DNA of 16,530 nucleotides from Bacillota bacterium (GTDB taxonomy: Bacteria; Bacillota; Clostridia; Acetivibrionales; Acetivibrionaceae), in assembly GCA_023421115.1 (NCBI GenBank), contig JAEZUI010000104.1:1-16530 (forward strand), given 5' to 3'. The notes under the pieces are model-generated. The model did no database searches. It was not told where the DNA came from and saw nothing but the letters and a program-made list of their open reading frames with translations. This document shows, in pieces, positions 10,701-16,179 of this stretch (the first letter of the stretch is position 1; each line of letters begins with the position of its first letter). The translations under genes were made by a program, and so were the position numbers.

Positions 10701-11059
10701 GATAAATCAAACCCCTTTTTCCTGTCGCATACTTTAAAGTTGTCTATAATTTCTTCGCGTATACTTTCATTGCAATCAGAAATATCAGTATATGTAATCT
10801 TCGCTTTTCTTTCACTTAGTACAACCTGTATAGGTTCTTTAACTTTTTCATACTTGAAAATTGTTCTTAATATATCATATTTATTAATCAATAGATTAAA
10901 AGCTTTTTCAAATATATCTATAGATAATTCCCCTTCAACATCAAAACAAAGTTGTTCGAAATATGTACCGGACTTTGTATCCAACAAATTATGAAATAAC
11001 ATCCCCTGCTGCATAGGTGTAAGAGGGTAAATCTTTTTAATTTCAAGTTTTTTTTTCAT
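1..11059 (-). CDS. Giant nonribosomal peptide synthetase, C-A-T x3 then C-A; C-terminus beyond left edge
   Basis: This multimodular NRPS activates amino acids as adenylates, loads them on phosphopantetheine carriers and condenses them; it should act in the cytoplasm. The frame is open from the ATG at 11059 to the window edge, giving 3686 complete codons and no stop. The start is supported by a GGGGAGG box six bases upstream and by the protein beginning MKKKLEIKKIYPLTPMQQGM, the usual N-terminus of a condensation domain. Visible order: C1, A1, T1, C2, A2, T2, C3, A3, T3, C4, A4 (partial). All four C domains keep HHxxxDG (residues 144, 1181, 2222, 3259). The three T domains keep GGHSL, with carrier serines at 1001, 2042 and 3078. 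Modules repeat every ~1040 residues with no room for an epimerisation domain. It lies 63 bp after the aminotransferase gene on the same strand, so they are probably co-transcribed. A thioesterase or further modules could lie beyond the left edge. Confidence 0.97.
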   Translation of the reverse strand, partial: MKKKLEIKKIYPLTPMQQGMLFHNLLDTKSGTYFEQLCFDVEGELSIDIFEKAFNLLINKYDILRTIFKYEKVKEPIQVVLSERKAKITYTDISDCNESIREEIIDNFKVCDRKKGFDLSRDILMRISVYKTGLNSYKVIWSYHHILMDGWCLGIIIKDIFELYKVVKNNEMADINERYPYSEYINWLKKQDKNKAMSYWKEYLKGCQQHDISVVKNFSANNEYVSQKFDFKLSRQLSNSLNNMSKNYNITLSSLFQGIWSVLLRKYNNSNEVVFGSVVSGRPAEVEGVDNIVGLFINTIPVRVCFEKGQTFSDFARQLQQLNLKSDRYNYLSLAEIQSAIGVNKDMFDSIFVMENYPIEDGVRNICTHKDLNLSIQNVEFFEQTSYAFNLIIFPNETITIEFCYNEELFEKNVIDSMKDHFLQIAYEVSENPDMLIEDIEILSDSQRKQILSHFSKGYHKVFEYTTIHQRIENQIKTTPDSTALVFENKTITYKELNEKSNSLARILREKGIKRDEIVAIMSEPSLELIFAIFAVLKAGAAYLPIDAQYPDERIKYMLDDSQARLLLAQKRFVGKFDIDGTVLDLDDENMYLSDSSDLDNINEPEDLSYVIYTSGSTGKPKGVMLEHKSVCNLIDGVARFVEFEHGKTIASVTTASFDMFVTETLLSLSKGLRIIIANKEQQRDPLLLSALIEDYDVQIIQTTPSRMQMLVSDEKACLCLRKVSDVLLGGEAFPELLLQKLRILSNARIFNCYGPTETTVFSTIKELTDSKNITIGTPIQNTLTYILDSYNKLQPIGVAGELCIGGEGLARGYLNKPDLTQEKFIDDPFNSDTRIYKTGDLVRWLHNGEIEYLGRIDHQIKIRGYRIELSEIEQILLKHEEISDVVVSARNDKEGNKYLCAYLVSQNALKAVDLRKYLSTYLPEYMIPSYYVNVDKIPLTASGKVNKSALPEPGVQTDRGEDYELPSNDIEERLLDIWCKILETSKIGVNDDFFVIGGHSLKATQLMSKIKAEFNVSVPLREIFTNSTIRNLAEYIKGAGQENSPTIKAIKKSPYYPISSAQKRVFILKDLEENSTSYNMPAAFILEGKLDKIRLENAIGEVVKIHESLRTAFEYVDESPVQKVYENIEFKIDMYQFIDGDLEEYIKNLIKPFKLDIPGLFRVSLIEINQEKHILFIDMHHIISDGMSISILINDFSKAYSGIAINPLNIQYKDFSTWQNSILESGGFKKQQKYWLEKYADNIPVLNLPTDYPLPVYQSFEGDRVKYTVGEELKQKLAILAAKKGCTLYMLLLSVYSTLLFKYTGQEDIVVGCPSSGRHNAGTENIVGMFVNTLALRIFPKEEESFEQLLQEVAQGFLEAFENQDYQFEFLIEELKIKRDVGRNPLFDTVFTLQNMENRGINADGLKISPLDIDTKISKFFLSLEANETLDTIEFELEYCTKIFKKETMLRFMGHYINLLEQVEMFPEKKLGDICIVSDSEMKKILFEFNDTKAEYPEQKTVHELFEEQVERTPENIAVVFEDEKISYRELNSRANSMARFLKKKEVKSDNIVAVALERSVEMIVAALAILKAGGAYLPIDPLYPEDRISYMLKDSGAKILITKKQFAEKIEYAGTVIDIDDKDLLKQENTNIINNNKPKDLAYIIYTSGTTGNPKGVMIEHRNLVRLMFNDKFQFDFDETDVWTMFHSFCFDFSVWEMYGALLYGGRLVVVPRVIAQDTRAFLELLKKEKVTVLNQTPTAFYNLVKEEMEKTDRRLSLKYVIFGGEALKPGLLAEWKKKYTQTRLINMYGITETTVHVTYKEITETEIGLNISIIGKPIPTLTTYIMDGNLRLKPLGVAGELCVGGDGVARGYLNNRELTQKKFVQNPYKKDELLYRSGDLARVLPDGDIEYLGRIDHQVKIRGFRIELGEIEKCILGIPEIKETVVVAREDETGNKYLCAYIVSDISISVLEFRNILSRKLPEYMIPSYYVSIEKIPLTSNGKVDRKALPEPDNNIDTGANYAAPTNWTEMRLSSIWSRILKIDRVGINDNFFEMGGHSLKAVAMTAAIHKELGYEISLREVFTGGTIKDLARIIANSNKSEYFSIQPVEQQEFYPISSVQKRMYILNQMDTSSTSYNMPGVVTIEGELDEGKVKNAFNKLIDRHESLRTSFQMIDGQIVQKVHKKVQFEIDIEQSTDKPVLELVREVVKAFDLSQAPLIRVKLIRVSKDKHILIYDMHHIIGDGVSMGILVEEFTKLYDDKQLPDLSVQYKDYVIWQDNKENKMLLSKQEEYWLEQLRGEIPVLDIHTDFTRPVIRDFSGDTVYFEAGRELSEEIHKLMEKLGATAFMILLSAYYVLLYNYTRQEDIIIGIPVAGRPHEDQKNIIGMFANTLAIRNYPIGGKTYRELLSEVRNSSFGAFENQNYPLDVLLEKLDINRDTSRNPLFETMFVMQNMDIPEVEINGLKFVQHRFDDDIAKFDITLEASEEKGDFSFGIQYCTTLFKRQTVEHMAEHFLNIVKEIVKNSDVKLSEINIISNKEKKKVINEFNNTNTEYSEDKTIHRLFEEQVDRSPNSIALEIAGKRMSYGQLNNKANNLAKVLRNKGADNRSIIGVMLYPSMEMAVALISILKSGGAYLPIDPEYPEGRIEHMLEEADVNLLITKDNINANLKYEGEIIDFCIGDDCEENCRNLENNESSRDLAYVIFTSGSTGKPKGVLVEHHSLVNYITWRNKAYGFSSEDVCLQLISFSFDGFAANFYSSILSGGKLILLEEQYRKDYRFVKDIIKECGVTNISLVPSMYRAILNNASIEDIKSLRLVVLAAEKADSLMISRSITMNPKIILANEYGPTETTIGATCHIGITPDQTQIIGRPIANTKVFIVNENLSPVPIGIPGEICICGVGVSRGYLNNIELTNEKFVACPFTKGERLYRTGDLARWTKEGTIEFLGRVDQQVKIRGFRVELEEIKEHIVRCPGIQEALIISKKDEDGLEYICAYYVADTQLNVTDINTFLAKELPYYMIPSYFVKIDRIPLLPNGKIDRKSLPEPDGNQLSSKMYKAPENEVEERLVSIWRDTLGVEKIGTLDNFFEIGGHSLRATVLVTKIHKEFGVQIPLKEVFIKNTVKEQGEYIIKTEDHKGYCAIKPVEKREYYPLSSAQSRLYIVNQFEEIGTAYNTPLIINIEGEIDKKELKEVLTKLIRRHDSLRTSFKSVDGQPVQVVHEDVEFSIEYLESTSGDEELAINEFIRPFDLEKAPLIRVGLIKTGKEKYVLMMDMHHIITDGFSNQTLVREFVQLYEGKELPGLELQYKDYAVWQKDFVESDRMKEQKEYWLKNLSGELPVLNLSTDYVRPSVQSFEGDSIRFRLGEELSEKLKGLVLETGTTLYMVLLAAYNILLNKYTGQEDIIVGTPIAGRSHADIYNITGMFVNNLVMRNSVAREETIESFLKRVKETALKAYENQDYQFEELVENLQLRRDVSRNPVFDTILLMQNAQDQDKVHVKDLKLTMRELQSNISKFDLSVIGSENDKDIEIEMEYSTKLFKKETIERMAEHLIKIIGTMAENLEVEIENVDITSEADKKQIINVFNNTDSEYPKDKTVVEVFERQVERTPDKTAAVCGEKELTYRELNERANCLARAIREKGLKDGELVGIIAKRSIEMVVGTLAILKAGGAYLPVDPKYPSDRITYMLDNGGVNILLFDFQ
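1724..4807 (-). other. NRPS module 3 (C3-A3-T3), unassigned specificity code DGASVAEIG(K)
   Basis: C3 (about residues 2085-2515) has the intact L-to-L type motif DMHHIIGDG, with its first His at 2222. A3 (about 2540-3025) has FTSGSTGKPKG from 2689, FSFDGFAANF, SLVPSMY, VVLAAEKA and NEYGPTETTIGA. The pocket read by eye is D-G-A-S-V-A-E-I-G, with the catalytic lysine in PNGKIDR near 3022. I know no exact match. The A-E-I/V ending and the D-G start loosely recall tyrosine codes such as DGTITAEVA, but this is too weak to call. The LAAE segment replaces the common GGE, which also makes this domain stand apart from A1 and A2. T3 has EIGGHSLRAT with Ser3078 (1826-1828). Confidence 0.85.
4835..7927 (-). 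other. NRPS module 2 (C2-A2-T2), threonine-activating
   Basis: C2 (about residues 1045-1475) has YPISSAQKR at its start and DMHHIISDG at 1179-1187, the style of domains joining two L-residues. A2 (about 1500-1990) has IYTSGTTGNPKG from 1647, then FDFSVWE, NQTPTAF, VIFGGEAL and NMYGITETTVHV. Read against the GrsA pocket this gives D-F-W-N-I-G-M-V-H, with the catalytic lysine in SNGKVDR near 1986. From memory, DFWNIGMVHK is the established threonine code, so the match is exact. T2 carries EMGGHSLKA with Ser2042 (4934-4936). No epimerisation domain follows, so threonine should enter in the L form. Confidence 0.92.
7955..11038 (-). other. NRPS module 1 (C1-A1-T1), unassigned specificity code DMTQLGCVF(K)
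   Basis: C1 covers roughly residues 8-450, A1 465-945 and T1 965-1035. C1 has YPLTPMQQGMLFH near its start and SYHHILMDGWC at the active site. This is the style of condensation domains that follow an epimerisation domain (as at the start of TycB or GrsB), not of lipid-starter domains. A1 has YTSGSTGKPKG (613-623), NCYGPTETT, GRIDHQIKIRG and the catalytic lysine in TASGKV (945). Aligning by eye to GrsA positions 235, 236, 239, 278, 299, 301, 322, 330 and 331 gives D-M-T-Q-L-G-C-V-F. I recognise no exact match. The Q-L-G core is weakly like the glycine code (DILQLGLIW). T1 carries GGHSLKATQ with Ser1001 (8057-8059). Confidence 0.85.
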
Positions 11060-11065
11060 GTTGTG

Positions 11066-11074
11066 CCTCCCCTT
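11066..11074 (-). promoter_or_regulatory. Ribosome binding site of the NRPS gene
   Basis: On the minus strand the sequence AAGGGGAGG is followed by six bases (CACAAC) and then ATG at 11059. It fixes the NRPS start and is much stronger than anything near internal ATG codons. A similar G-rich box (GGGGGAG) precedes the aminotransferase start. Confidence 0.8.
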
Positions 11075-11122
11075 CAAGTCTGTATAGCGGTTTTAAAAAA
11101 ATTTTATACTAGCATTTCCTTT

Positions 11123-12406
11123 TTAGACTGTTATCCCTATGTTTTCTTTCTGAACGCTCATTAGATACTCGGATATAACACACCTCAATATATCACATCC
11201 TTTTTCCAAGTCCTTCATTTCTATATTTAATGGAGGCATAATCTTTACAACTGAATCCTCACGTCCCACTCTTTCTATAATCAGCCCGTTGTCAAAACAC
11301 CTTCTAACAATTTCCTTAGAAGCATGCTCAATTCCCATCCTTGAAAAGTCAATTCCCCAAATTAAACCTATACCTCTTATTTCAATACAATCATGCAGAG
11401 GTTTAATTGACTCTGTTAAGTACTTCTTTAAAAAGTTCTCCATTAACTTTGTATTCATATCCAGGTTTATATTTTCACGATATTCCAACGCTGCACTAGC
11501 TGCAACAAATGCAAGTTGATTACCTCTAAAGGTACCGTTGTGTTCCCCAGGTTGCCAAATATCCAACTCAGGTTTAAGTAAAAGTAATGACATGGGAAGT
11601 CCATAACCACTTATAGATTTTGATAAAACCACCATATCCGGGATGATTTCTGCCCTTTCAAAGGAGAAAAACTCACCGGTCCTTCCGCACCCCACTTGAA
11701 TATCATCACAAATCAATAAAATATCATTTTCTTTACATAAATCACTTAATCTTTTTAACCATTCAACAGGAGCAATATTTATTCCACCCTCTGCTTGAAC
11801 AGTTTCTACAATAACTGCTGCCGGTTTTTCAATTCCAGAGTGGTCATCCTTTAGAATATCTTCCATGTATTGTATTGTATCAAAACTTATATTACTTGAA
11901 GGATAAGGCATAAAGGTTATATTGTTCAATGACAACCCTGCGCCCTCGCGACTGCTGATATTACTGGTCGCTGCTAAACTTCCAAGAGTCATTCCATGAA
12001 ATGCACCCATAAACGCAAATATGTTGGCTCTTTTCTTTACTTTTCTTGCAAGCTTCAATGCAGCCTCTACGGCATTCGTACCTGTAGGTCCGCAGAATTG
12101 CATCTTGTATGTAAGATCCCTTGGTATAAGGATCGATTTAACAAACTTACCTATAAATTCTCTTTTGGCCTTTGTGAACATATCAAGTCCATGTATAATA
12201 GCATCCGACGAAAGATAATCCATTAGTTTCTTCTTAATGTAATCGTTATTGTGTCCATAATTTAATGCTCCAGCTCCTGCAAAAAAATCAAGATATTCCT
12301 TCCCATCCTCACTAAAAAGCATAGAATTTTTTGCCTTGTTAAAAACGGTTGGAAAGGACCTGCAATAAGATCTAACTTCTGATTCAACAGTGTGAAATAT
12401 TTTCAT
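11123..12406 (-). CDS. ectB: L-2,4-diaminobutyrate--2-oxoglutarate aminotransferase (EctB-type, class III PLP)
   Basis: This 427-residue class III aminotransferase should convert L-aspartate 4-semialdehyde plus glutamate to L-2,4-diaminobutyrate (Dab). The whole length follows the EctB family: ESEVRSYCRSFP near the start, FFAGAGALNYGHNN (41-54), GPTGTNAVEAALKLARK (106-122) and GEHNGTFRGN (287-296). The cofactor-binding lysine is Lys263 in LSKSISGYG, and the Asp that holds the pyridine nitrogen is in CDDIQVGCGRTG (Asp234). A GGGGGAG box sits seven bases before the ATG. It lies 70 bp after the ABC gene and 63 bp before the NRPS. No ectA or ectC neighbour is seen, so an ectoine role is unlikely; supplying Dab to the peptide synthetase is the better inference. 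An aminotransferase of related substrate range cannot be excluded. Confidence 0.9.
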   Translation of the reverse strand: MKIFHTVESEVRSYCRSFPTVFNKAKNSMLFSEDGKEYLDFFAGAGALNYGHNNDYIKKKLMDYLSSDAIIHGLDMFTKAKREFIGKFVKSILIPRDLTYKMQFCGPTGTNAVEAALKLARKVKKRANIFAFMGAFHGMTLGSLAATSNISSREGAGLSLNNITFMPYPSSNISFDTIQYMEDILKDDHSGIEKPAAVIVETVQAEGGINIAPVEWLKRLSDLCKENDILLICDDIQVGCGRTGEFFSFERAEIIPDMVVLSKSISGYGLPMSLLLLKPELDIWQPGEHNGTFRGNQLAFVAASAALEYRENINLDMNTKLMENFLKKYLTESIKPLHDCIEIRGIGLIWGIDFSRMGIEHASKEIVRRCFDNGLIIERVGREDSVVKIMPPLNIEMKDLEKGCDILRCVISEYLMSVQKENIGITV

Positions 12407-12476
12407 AATATGACTCCCCCTTAATGTTTACAATAATGTTTATATTAGAGCATTTCTTTAAGACCATTTCAAAAAA

Positions 12477-14210
12477 CTAATACCTGTTATTTTTAATTAG
12501 AGCATTGTACATACCATCCCTTTTTATTAGTTCACTATGGCTTCCCATCTCCTTTATTTTTCCGCCATCAACAACAAATATCTTATCAGCTTTCTCAATT
12601 GTAGATAGCCTGTGTGCAACAATAATAACCGTTTTTCCTTTCATTAATCTTTGCATTGCTTCTTGTATTTTATACTCATTCTCAGAATCCAATGCAGATG
12701 TAGCCTCATCCAAAAGTACAACTTCGGAATCTTTTAAAAAAGCTCTTGCGATTGCTATTCTTTGTCTTTGTCCACCAGACATATTTCTGCCTCCCTCTTC
12801 TACTTGTAGATTGTACCCTTCAGGAGAGGCAACAATAAACTCATGCGCATTTGCCGACTTAGCTGCTTCAATAACTTCCTCATATGTGACATCAGACCTT
12901 GAGCATCTAATATTTTGTTCTATTGTATCTGCAAAAAGATATGACTGCTGAGGTACATAGGCAATATGATCTCTTAATTGCTCAAAGCTGTATTCTCCTA
13001 TCGATTTCCCATATAACTTAATTTCACCTTCCGACACTTCATAAAACCCTAAAAGTAACTTTAGCAGTGTGCTTTTCCCACCTCCGCTCGGACCTATCAC
13101 AGCAATTACTTCACCTTTGTTTATAGACATAGAAATTCCATCTAGTGCTTTTTTGCTTTCATTATAGCTATAGACTACATTATTTAATTCTATAATTGGA
13201 TTTTTATCTTGAACAATTACTTTTCCGTCGCCAAACTTTTCCTCTTCCAAATCTAACAATTCAAATATCCTTTGTGCAGAGGCCAAAGATATCTGTAATG
13301 TTGAAAAACACTTTCCAATACTGAGAAATGCTTCACTTACATTTATTTGAAACTGCACAATTGCTATCAAGGTTGAAAAATCAATCTCTCCGCTTATTAC
13401 CATTATGGTTCCTATAACTAGTGAACCACCAAATCCAATCATGCTTAACAGGTAGTTTGTACCTTCGAGAACAGCAGTCTTATTAACTCTTATTACAGAT
13501 AGCCTCTTAACCTCTTCATTTTGCTCAAAAAATCTTTTATTTATAAGACTCTCCGTTTTAAACATTTTAATCAAGTAAAACCCAGCCAATTGGTCTGTAA
13601 ACCTTTCTGTCAAAAACCCTATATTTGTTTGTATCTTATCACTAATATCGCGTATAGGTTTTGCAAACAAAAGGTTAATAGATGTTAGCAATAATCCTAG
13701 TGCCAACAGAGACAAAGCTATCTTCCAATTTAGTATAAACATGATTATTGCAGATCCAAGGCCTAGAATAACCGTTGTTATTATTTCCCTAAGTCCCTCT
13801 GTAAAAGCCTTTTCAGCAAGCAAAATGTCATTTGAAAAGCGGGACACGATATTCCCACTGTGATTTTTATCAAAATATTCTATAGGAAGTCTTTGAATTT
13901 TTGAAAAAACTGCCTTCTTTATTTCTACCACTGTTATTCTCACCGCTTTTTTATAGTAGTAAAAAAATATAGGCAACAAAACAACCAATCCCAATAAAGT
14001 TATTCCTATAAGTTTTAATGCATAGTATATAAGATCCATATTACCTTTATCAGCAGCCTCAACCAGATACTTCAATACAAAAGCGAGTATGATATATATT
14101 CCTGCATTTCCTATGCTCTGACCAAACAACCCCACTAGATATGATTTCATACGAGGTTTCATGTAAGACATAAGACGAAAAAACTCTTTACTACCAATTA
14201 TATTTCTCAT
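12477..14210 (-). CDS. ABC exporter half-transporter (TMD-NBD), second of a pair
   Basis: This 577-residue protein joins a type I exporter membrane domain (residues ~20-310, several hydrophobic helices) to a C-terminal ATPase. The ATPase has Walker A GPSGGGKST (373-381), Q-loop YVPQQSY, signature MSGGQRQRIAIARA (from 477), Walker B VVLLDEATS with Glu502, and switch His533 in VAHRLST. All catalytic residues are present. It starts 22 bp after the stop of the other half-transporter gene, and its own GGGGAGAG ribosome site lies in that gap. The pair probably forms a heterodimer in the cytoplasmic membrane that exports the finished peptide or gives self-resistance, as inferred for paired ABC genes in other lipopeptide loci. 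The substrate cannot be read from the sequence. Homodimers are possible. Confidence 0.93.
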   Translation of the reverse strand: MRNIIGSKEFFRLMSYMKPRMKSYLVGLFGQSIGNAGIYIILAFVLKYLVEAADKGNMDLIYYALKLIGITLLGLVVLLPIFFYYYKKAVRITVVEIKKAVFSKIQRLPIEYFDKNHSGNIVSRFSNDILLAEKAFTEGLREIITTVILGLGSAIIMFILNWKIALSLLALGLLLTSINLLFAKPIRDISDKIQTNIGFLTERFTDQLAGFYLIKMFKTESLINKRFFEQNEEVKRLSVIRVNKTAVLEGTNYLLSMIGFGGSLVIGTIMVISGEIDFSTLIAIVQFQINVSEAFLSIGKCFSTLQISLASAQRIFELLDLEEEKFGDGKVIVQDKNPIIELNNVVYSYNESKKALDGISMSINKGEVIAVIGPSGGGKSTLLKLLLGFYEVSEGEIKLYGKSIGEYSFEQLRDHIAYVPQQSYLFADTIEQNIRCSRSDVTYEEVIEAAKSANAHEFIVASPEGYNLQVEEGGRNMSGGQRQRIAIARAFLKDSEVVLLDEATSALDSENEYKIQEAMQRLMKGKTVIIVAHRLSTIEKADKIFVVDGGKIKEMGSHSELIKRDGMYNALIKNNRY

Positions 14211-14232
14211 TTAGCCTCTCCCCAAAATTTAT

Positions 14233-15996
14233 TTAGACGGTTTCCGAAACCTGTCTCTCATACAACTGTCTGTAAAGTCCATTTCTCTCAACAAGCTCCG
14301 AATGAGTTCCACTATCTGCAAACCTTCCTTGATTTATAACAATAATTTCATCCGCATTTTTTATTGTTGATAGACGATGAGCTATTACGAGCACAACACT
14401 CTCCTTTGAAATTCTCTCAAGGGACTCTTGTATAAGGATTTCAGAATGAGTATCAAGTGCAGAAGTAGGCTCGTCCAGCAAAAGCACAGGAGTTTTTTTA
14501 ATAATAGCTCTAGCTATTGCAATTCTTTGTCGTTGACCTCCTGACAGACTCGAACCTAATTCTCCTAAAACAGTGTTGTATCCTTCCGGAAGTTTCTCTA
14601 TAAATTCATGAGCATTAGCAGCCTTTGCTGCCTTAATGATCTCGCCAACAGGAACATTATCTATTCCATAAGATATGTTCTCTGCTACCGTACCAGGCAA
14701 CAAATATACATCCTGTGATACAAGTGAAATATTAGACCTGATGTCTTGAAGATTTAATTCTTTTAAATCTGTATCCCAAAGTTTTATGTTTCCGTCGCTT
14801 GCGTCATAAAAGCCGCATATAAGCTTGATAATTGTACTCTTTCCGCTACCACTCGGACCTACTAAAGCCGTCATTTTATCTCTTTTAATTTTTATATTTA
14901 AATTTTCAAGTGCCCTAACATCTTTGTCGTAAGAAAAACTAACATTATCAAATACAATAGGATACTCACAAGAAGTCTCTTTTATAGTTAATCCACCTTG
15001 ACGCTCAACAGGTTCATCCAATATTTCAAAAAGGTGCGTAGTTACTCCCATTATAGTTTTGTACTCTGTTATTATTTTTGGAAACACACTAGCTGAGTTT
15101 GAAAGATAATCCAGTAAGTATATAAACGAAAGAAGTTCTCCTGGTTTCAATTGTCCTGTAACTGAGAAATATCCCCCAACCATAATACAAACAAGTATAG
15201 GAGCTATACTCAATATCATTCCAATAGGCACTAACAAGGAATTTATCTTCTCAATACCCAAACTCTCTTTCAAAGTTTTTACCAGATATAATTCATATTT
15301 CTTAAAAAGATTTTTATAGAGATTATATGTTTTTACTATATAAATCCCCATAATATTATCCTGATATACCGCATTTACTTTAGCAATGTCTTTTTGTAAA
15401 TCCTTAACTTTTCTTTTTACAGGATTAGATATAATGAAAGTAAGCAATAAAGCTAAAAACATTGTACCCCCACTTACAAAAAGCAATTTCCAATTGATGC
15501 GCAACAGTAGAATAAATGCACCTAAAGACAACAATGGATGATATAGAAAGTTACGTATGTTATTTTCAAGCAAATCCTGCAATAATGATATATTGTTAGT
15601 CAACCTTGATACTATTTCACCCGTATGGTTTTTATCAACAAATCTTACATTTATCTTTTCTATATGTTTATAAATATCTTTTCTTATATCTCTTATTGAG
15701 TAAAGACTAAATCGGCCGGAAGCATACTTTACCAAAAAGCTTGCTACAACACCTAGCAGAGTCAATACAATCATTATATAAATGTAATGAAGGGAATCTA
15801 TGTAAGCACCCTTCCTTACATTCTCAGCCAAACGAGTTATAATATCAGATATATAAAGGTTAATTCCTATTAAAGTCAACGATGATAATATGCTTATAAG
15901 TACCATCAGCCAATATGGCTTTATATAACCAAGCATACTTTTTAATACACTATAAGAATTAGCTTTCTCTTTTGTTTTTAATTGCTCTTGATGCAT
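14233..15996 (-). CDS. ABC exporter half-transporter (TMD-NBD), first of a pair
   Basis: This 587-residue type I half-transporter has a membrane domain (~25-310) and a C-terminal ATPase. The ATPase has Walker A GPSGSGKST (380-388), Q-loop LVSQDVY, signature LSGGQRQRIAIARA (from 484), Walker B LLLDEPTS with Glu509, and switch His540 in IAHRLST. Neither member of the pair shows the lost catalytic glutamate seen in some heterodimeric exporters, so both ATP sites look active. The start ATG has only a modest GTGGGG box eight bases upstream. The gene is separated from the upstream thioesterase-bearing gene by 214 bp, 163 of which are the MITE-like insertion with its duplicated target. Its transcription may therefore depend on readthrough or on a promoter in or beside that element. 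The role is probably peptide export or immunity. Confidence 0.93.
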   Translation of the reverse strand: MHQEQLKTKEKANSYSVLKSMLGYIKPYWLMVLISILSSLTLIGINLYISDIITRLAENVRKGAYIDSLHYIYIMIVLTLLGVVASFLVKYASGRFSLYSIRDIRKDIYKHIEKINVRFVDKNHTGEIVSRLTNNISLLQDLLENNIRNFLYHPLLSLGAFILLLRINWKLLFVSGGTMFLALLLTFIISNPVKRKVKDLQKDIAKVNAVYQDNIMGIYIVKTYNLYKNLFKKYELYLVKTLKESLGIEKINSLLVPIGMILSIAPILVCIMVGGYFSVTGQLKPGELLSFIYLLDYLSNSASVFPKIITEYKTIMGVTTHLFEILDEPVERQGGLTIKETSCEYPIVFDNVSFSYDKDVRALENLNIKIKRDKMTALVGPSGSGKSTIIKLICGFYDASDGNIKLWDTDLKELNLQDIRSNISLVSQDVYLLPGTVAENISYGIDNVPVGEIIKAAKAANAHEFIEKLPEGYNTVLGELGSSLSGGQRQRIAIARAIIKKTPVLLLDEPTSALDTHSEILIQESLERISKESVVLVIAHRLSTIKNADEIIVINQGRFADSGTHSELVERNGLYRQLYERQVSETV

Positions 15997-16016
15997 ATTT
16001 TTATCCCCACTTTATA

Positions 16017-16024
16017 AATTCTTG
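16017..16024. repeat. Target site duplication, left copy (AATTCTTG)
   Basis: It is identical to 16180-16187. Each copy lies exactly four bases outside the perfect 12-bp inverted core, which is the geometry expected of a transposition duplication. Confidence 0.8.
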
Positions 16025-16179
16025 CCACCTGTGAAATAGGATTGCTGGAATAAAGATTCATCGACCTTAGGAGGAATACTTCCAAGTGAAAAAATCCGGC
16101 TTACGGAAATGCAGTATGCAATAGAAGGATTTTTTCACTGATTTTGATTCTTTTTGGAAGTAACCTATTTCACAGCTAG
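16025..16179. mobile_element. MITE-like non-coding insertion with nested inverted repeats
   Basis: The ~155-bp element is bounded by perfect 8-bp direct repeats AATTCTTG at 16017-16024 and 16180-16187. Its ends form inverted repeats matching 14 of 16 bases, including a perfect 12-bp core CTGTGAAATAGG (16029-16040) against CCTATTTCACAG (16164-16175). Inside are two more perfect inverted pairs: TACTTCCAA (16077-16085) with TTGGAAGTA (16154-16162), and GTGAAAAAATCC (16086-16097) with GGATTTTTTCAC (16127-16138). The arms carry unpaired segments of 36 and 15 bases. There is no room for a transposase, so it would need one supplied elsewhere. An 8-bp duplication fits several IS families (for example IS6, IS66, IS256, IS1595); I cannot name one. 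Taking it out would leave about 51 bp between the neighbouring genes. Confidence 0.8.

Noticed and set aside
36..10994. Many plus-strand open frames of 60-100 codons within this stretch
   Set aside because: They lie opposite the continuous NRPS frame, show no recognisable domain and are hydrophobic or Ser-rich as expected from antisense of AT-rich coding DNA.
1..11059. Hidden epimerisation domains between T and C
   Set aside because: The distance from each carrier serine to the next HHxxxDG is about 180 residues in all three cases, leaving no space for an extra ~430-residue domain.
11076..11115. A/T-rich partial palindrome (TTTTAAAAAAATTTT) between the aminotransferase and NRPS genes
   Set aside because: It has no GC-rich stem followed by a T-run. 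It is too weak to call a terminator and would separate genes that look co-transcribed.
11123..12406. Ectoine biosynthesis operon
   Set aside because: Only the EctB-type enzyme is present. No acetyltransferase or ectoine synthase lies beside it; the neighbours are an ABC gene and an NRPS.
11289..12951. Plus-strand open frames, including a 148-codon one at 12505-12951
   Set aside because: They are antisense shadows of the aminotransferase and of the ATPase domain of the ABC gene, whose minus-strand motifs are complete.
16005..16045. Possible promoter before the first ABC gene (TATAAA near 16011-16016, minus strand)
   Set aside because: No convincing -35 box lies at 16-18 bases; TATAAA is common in this AT-rich DNA.
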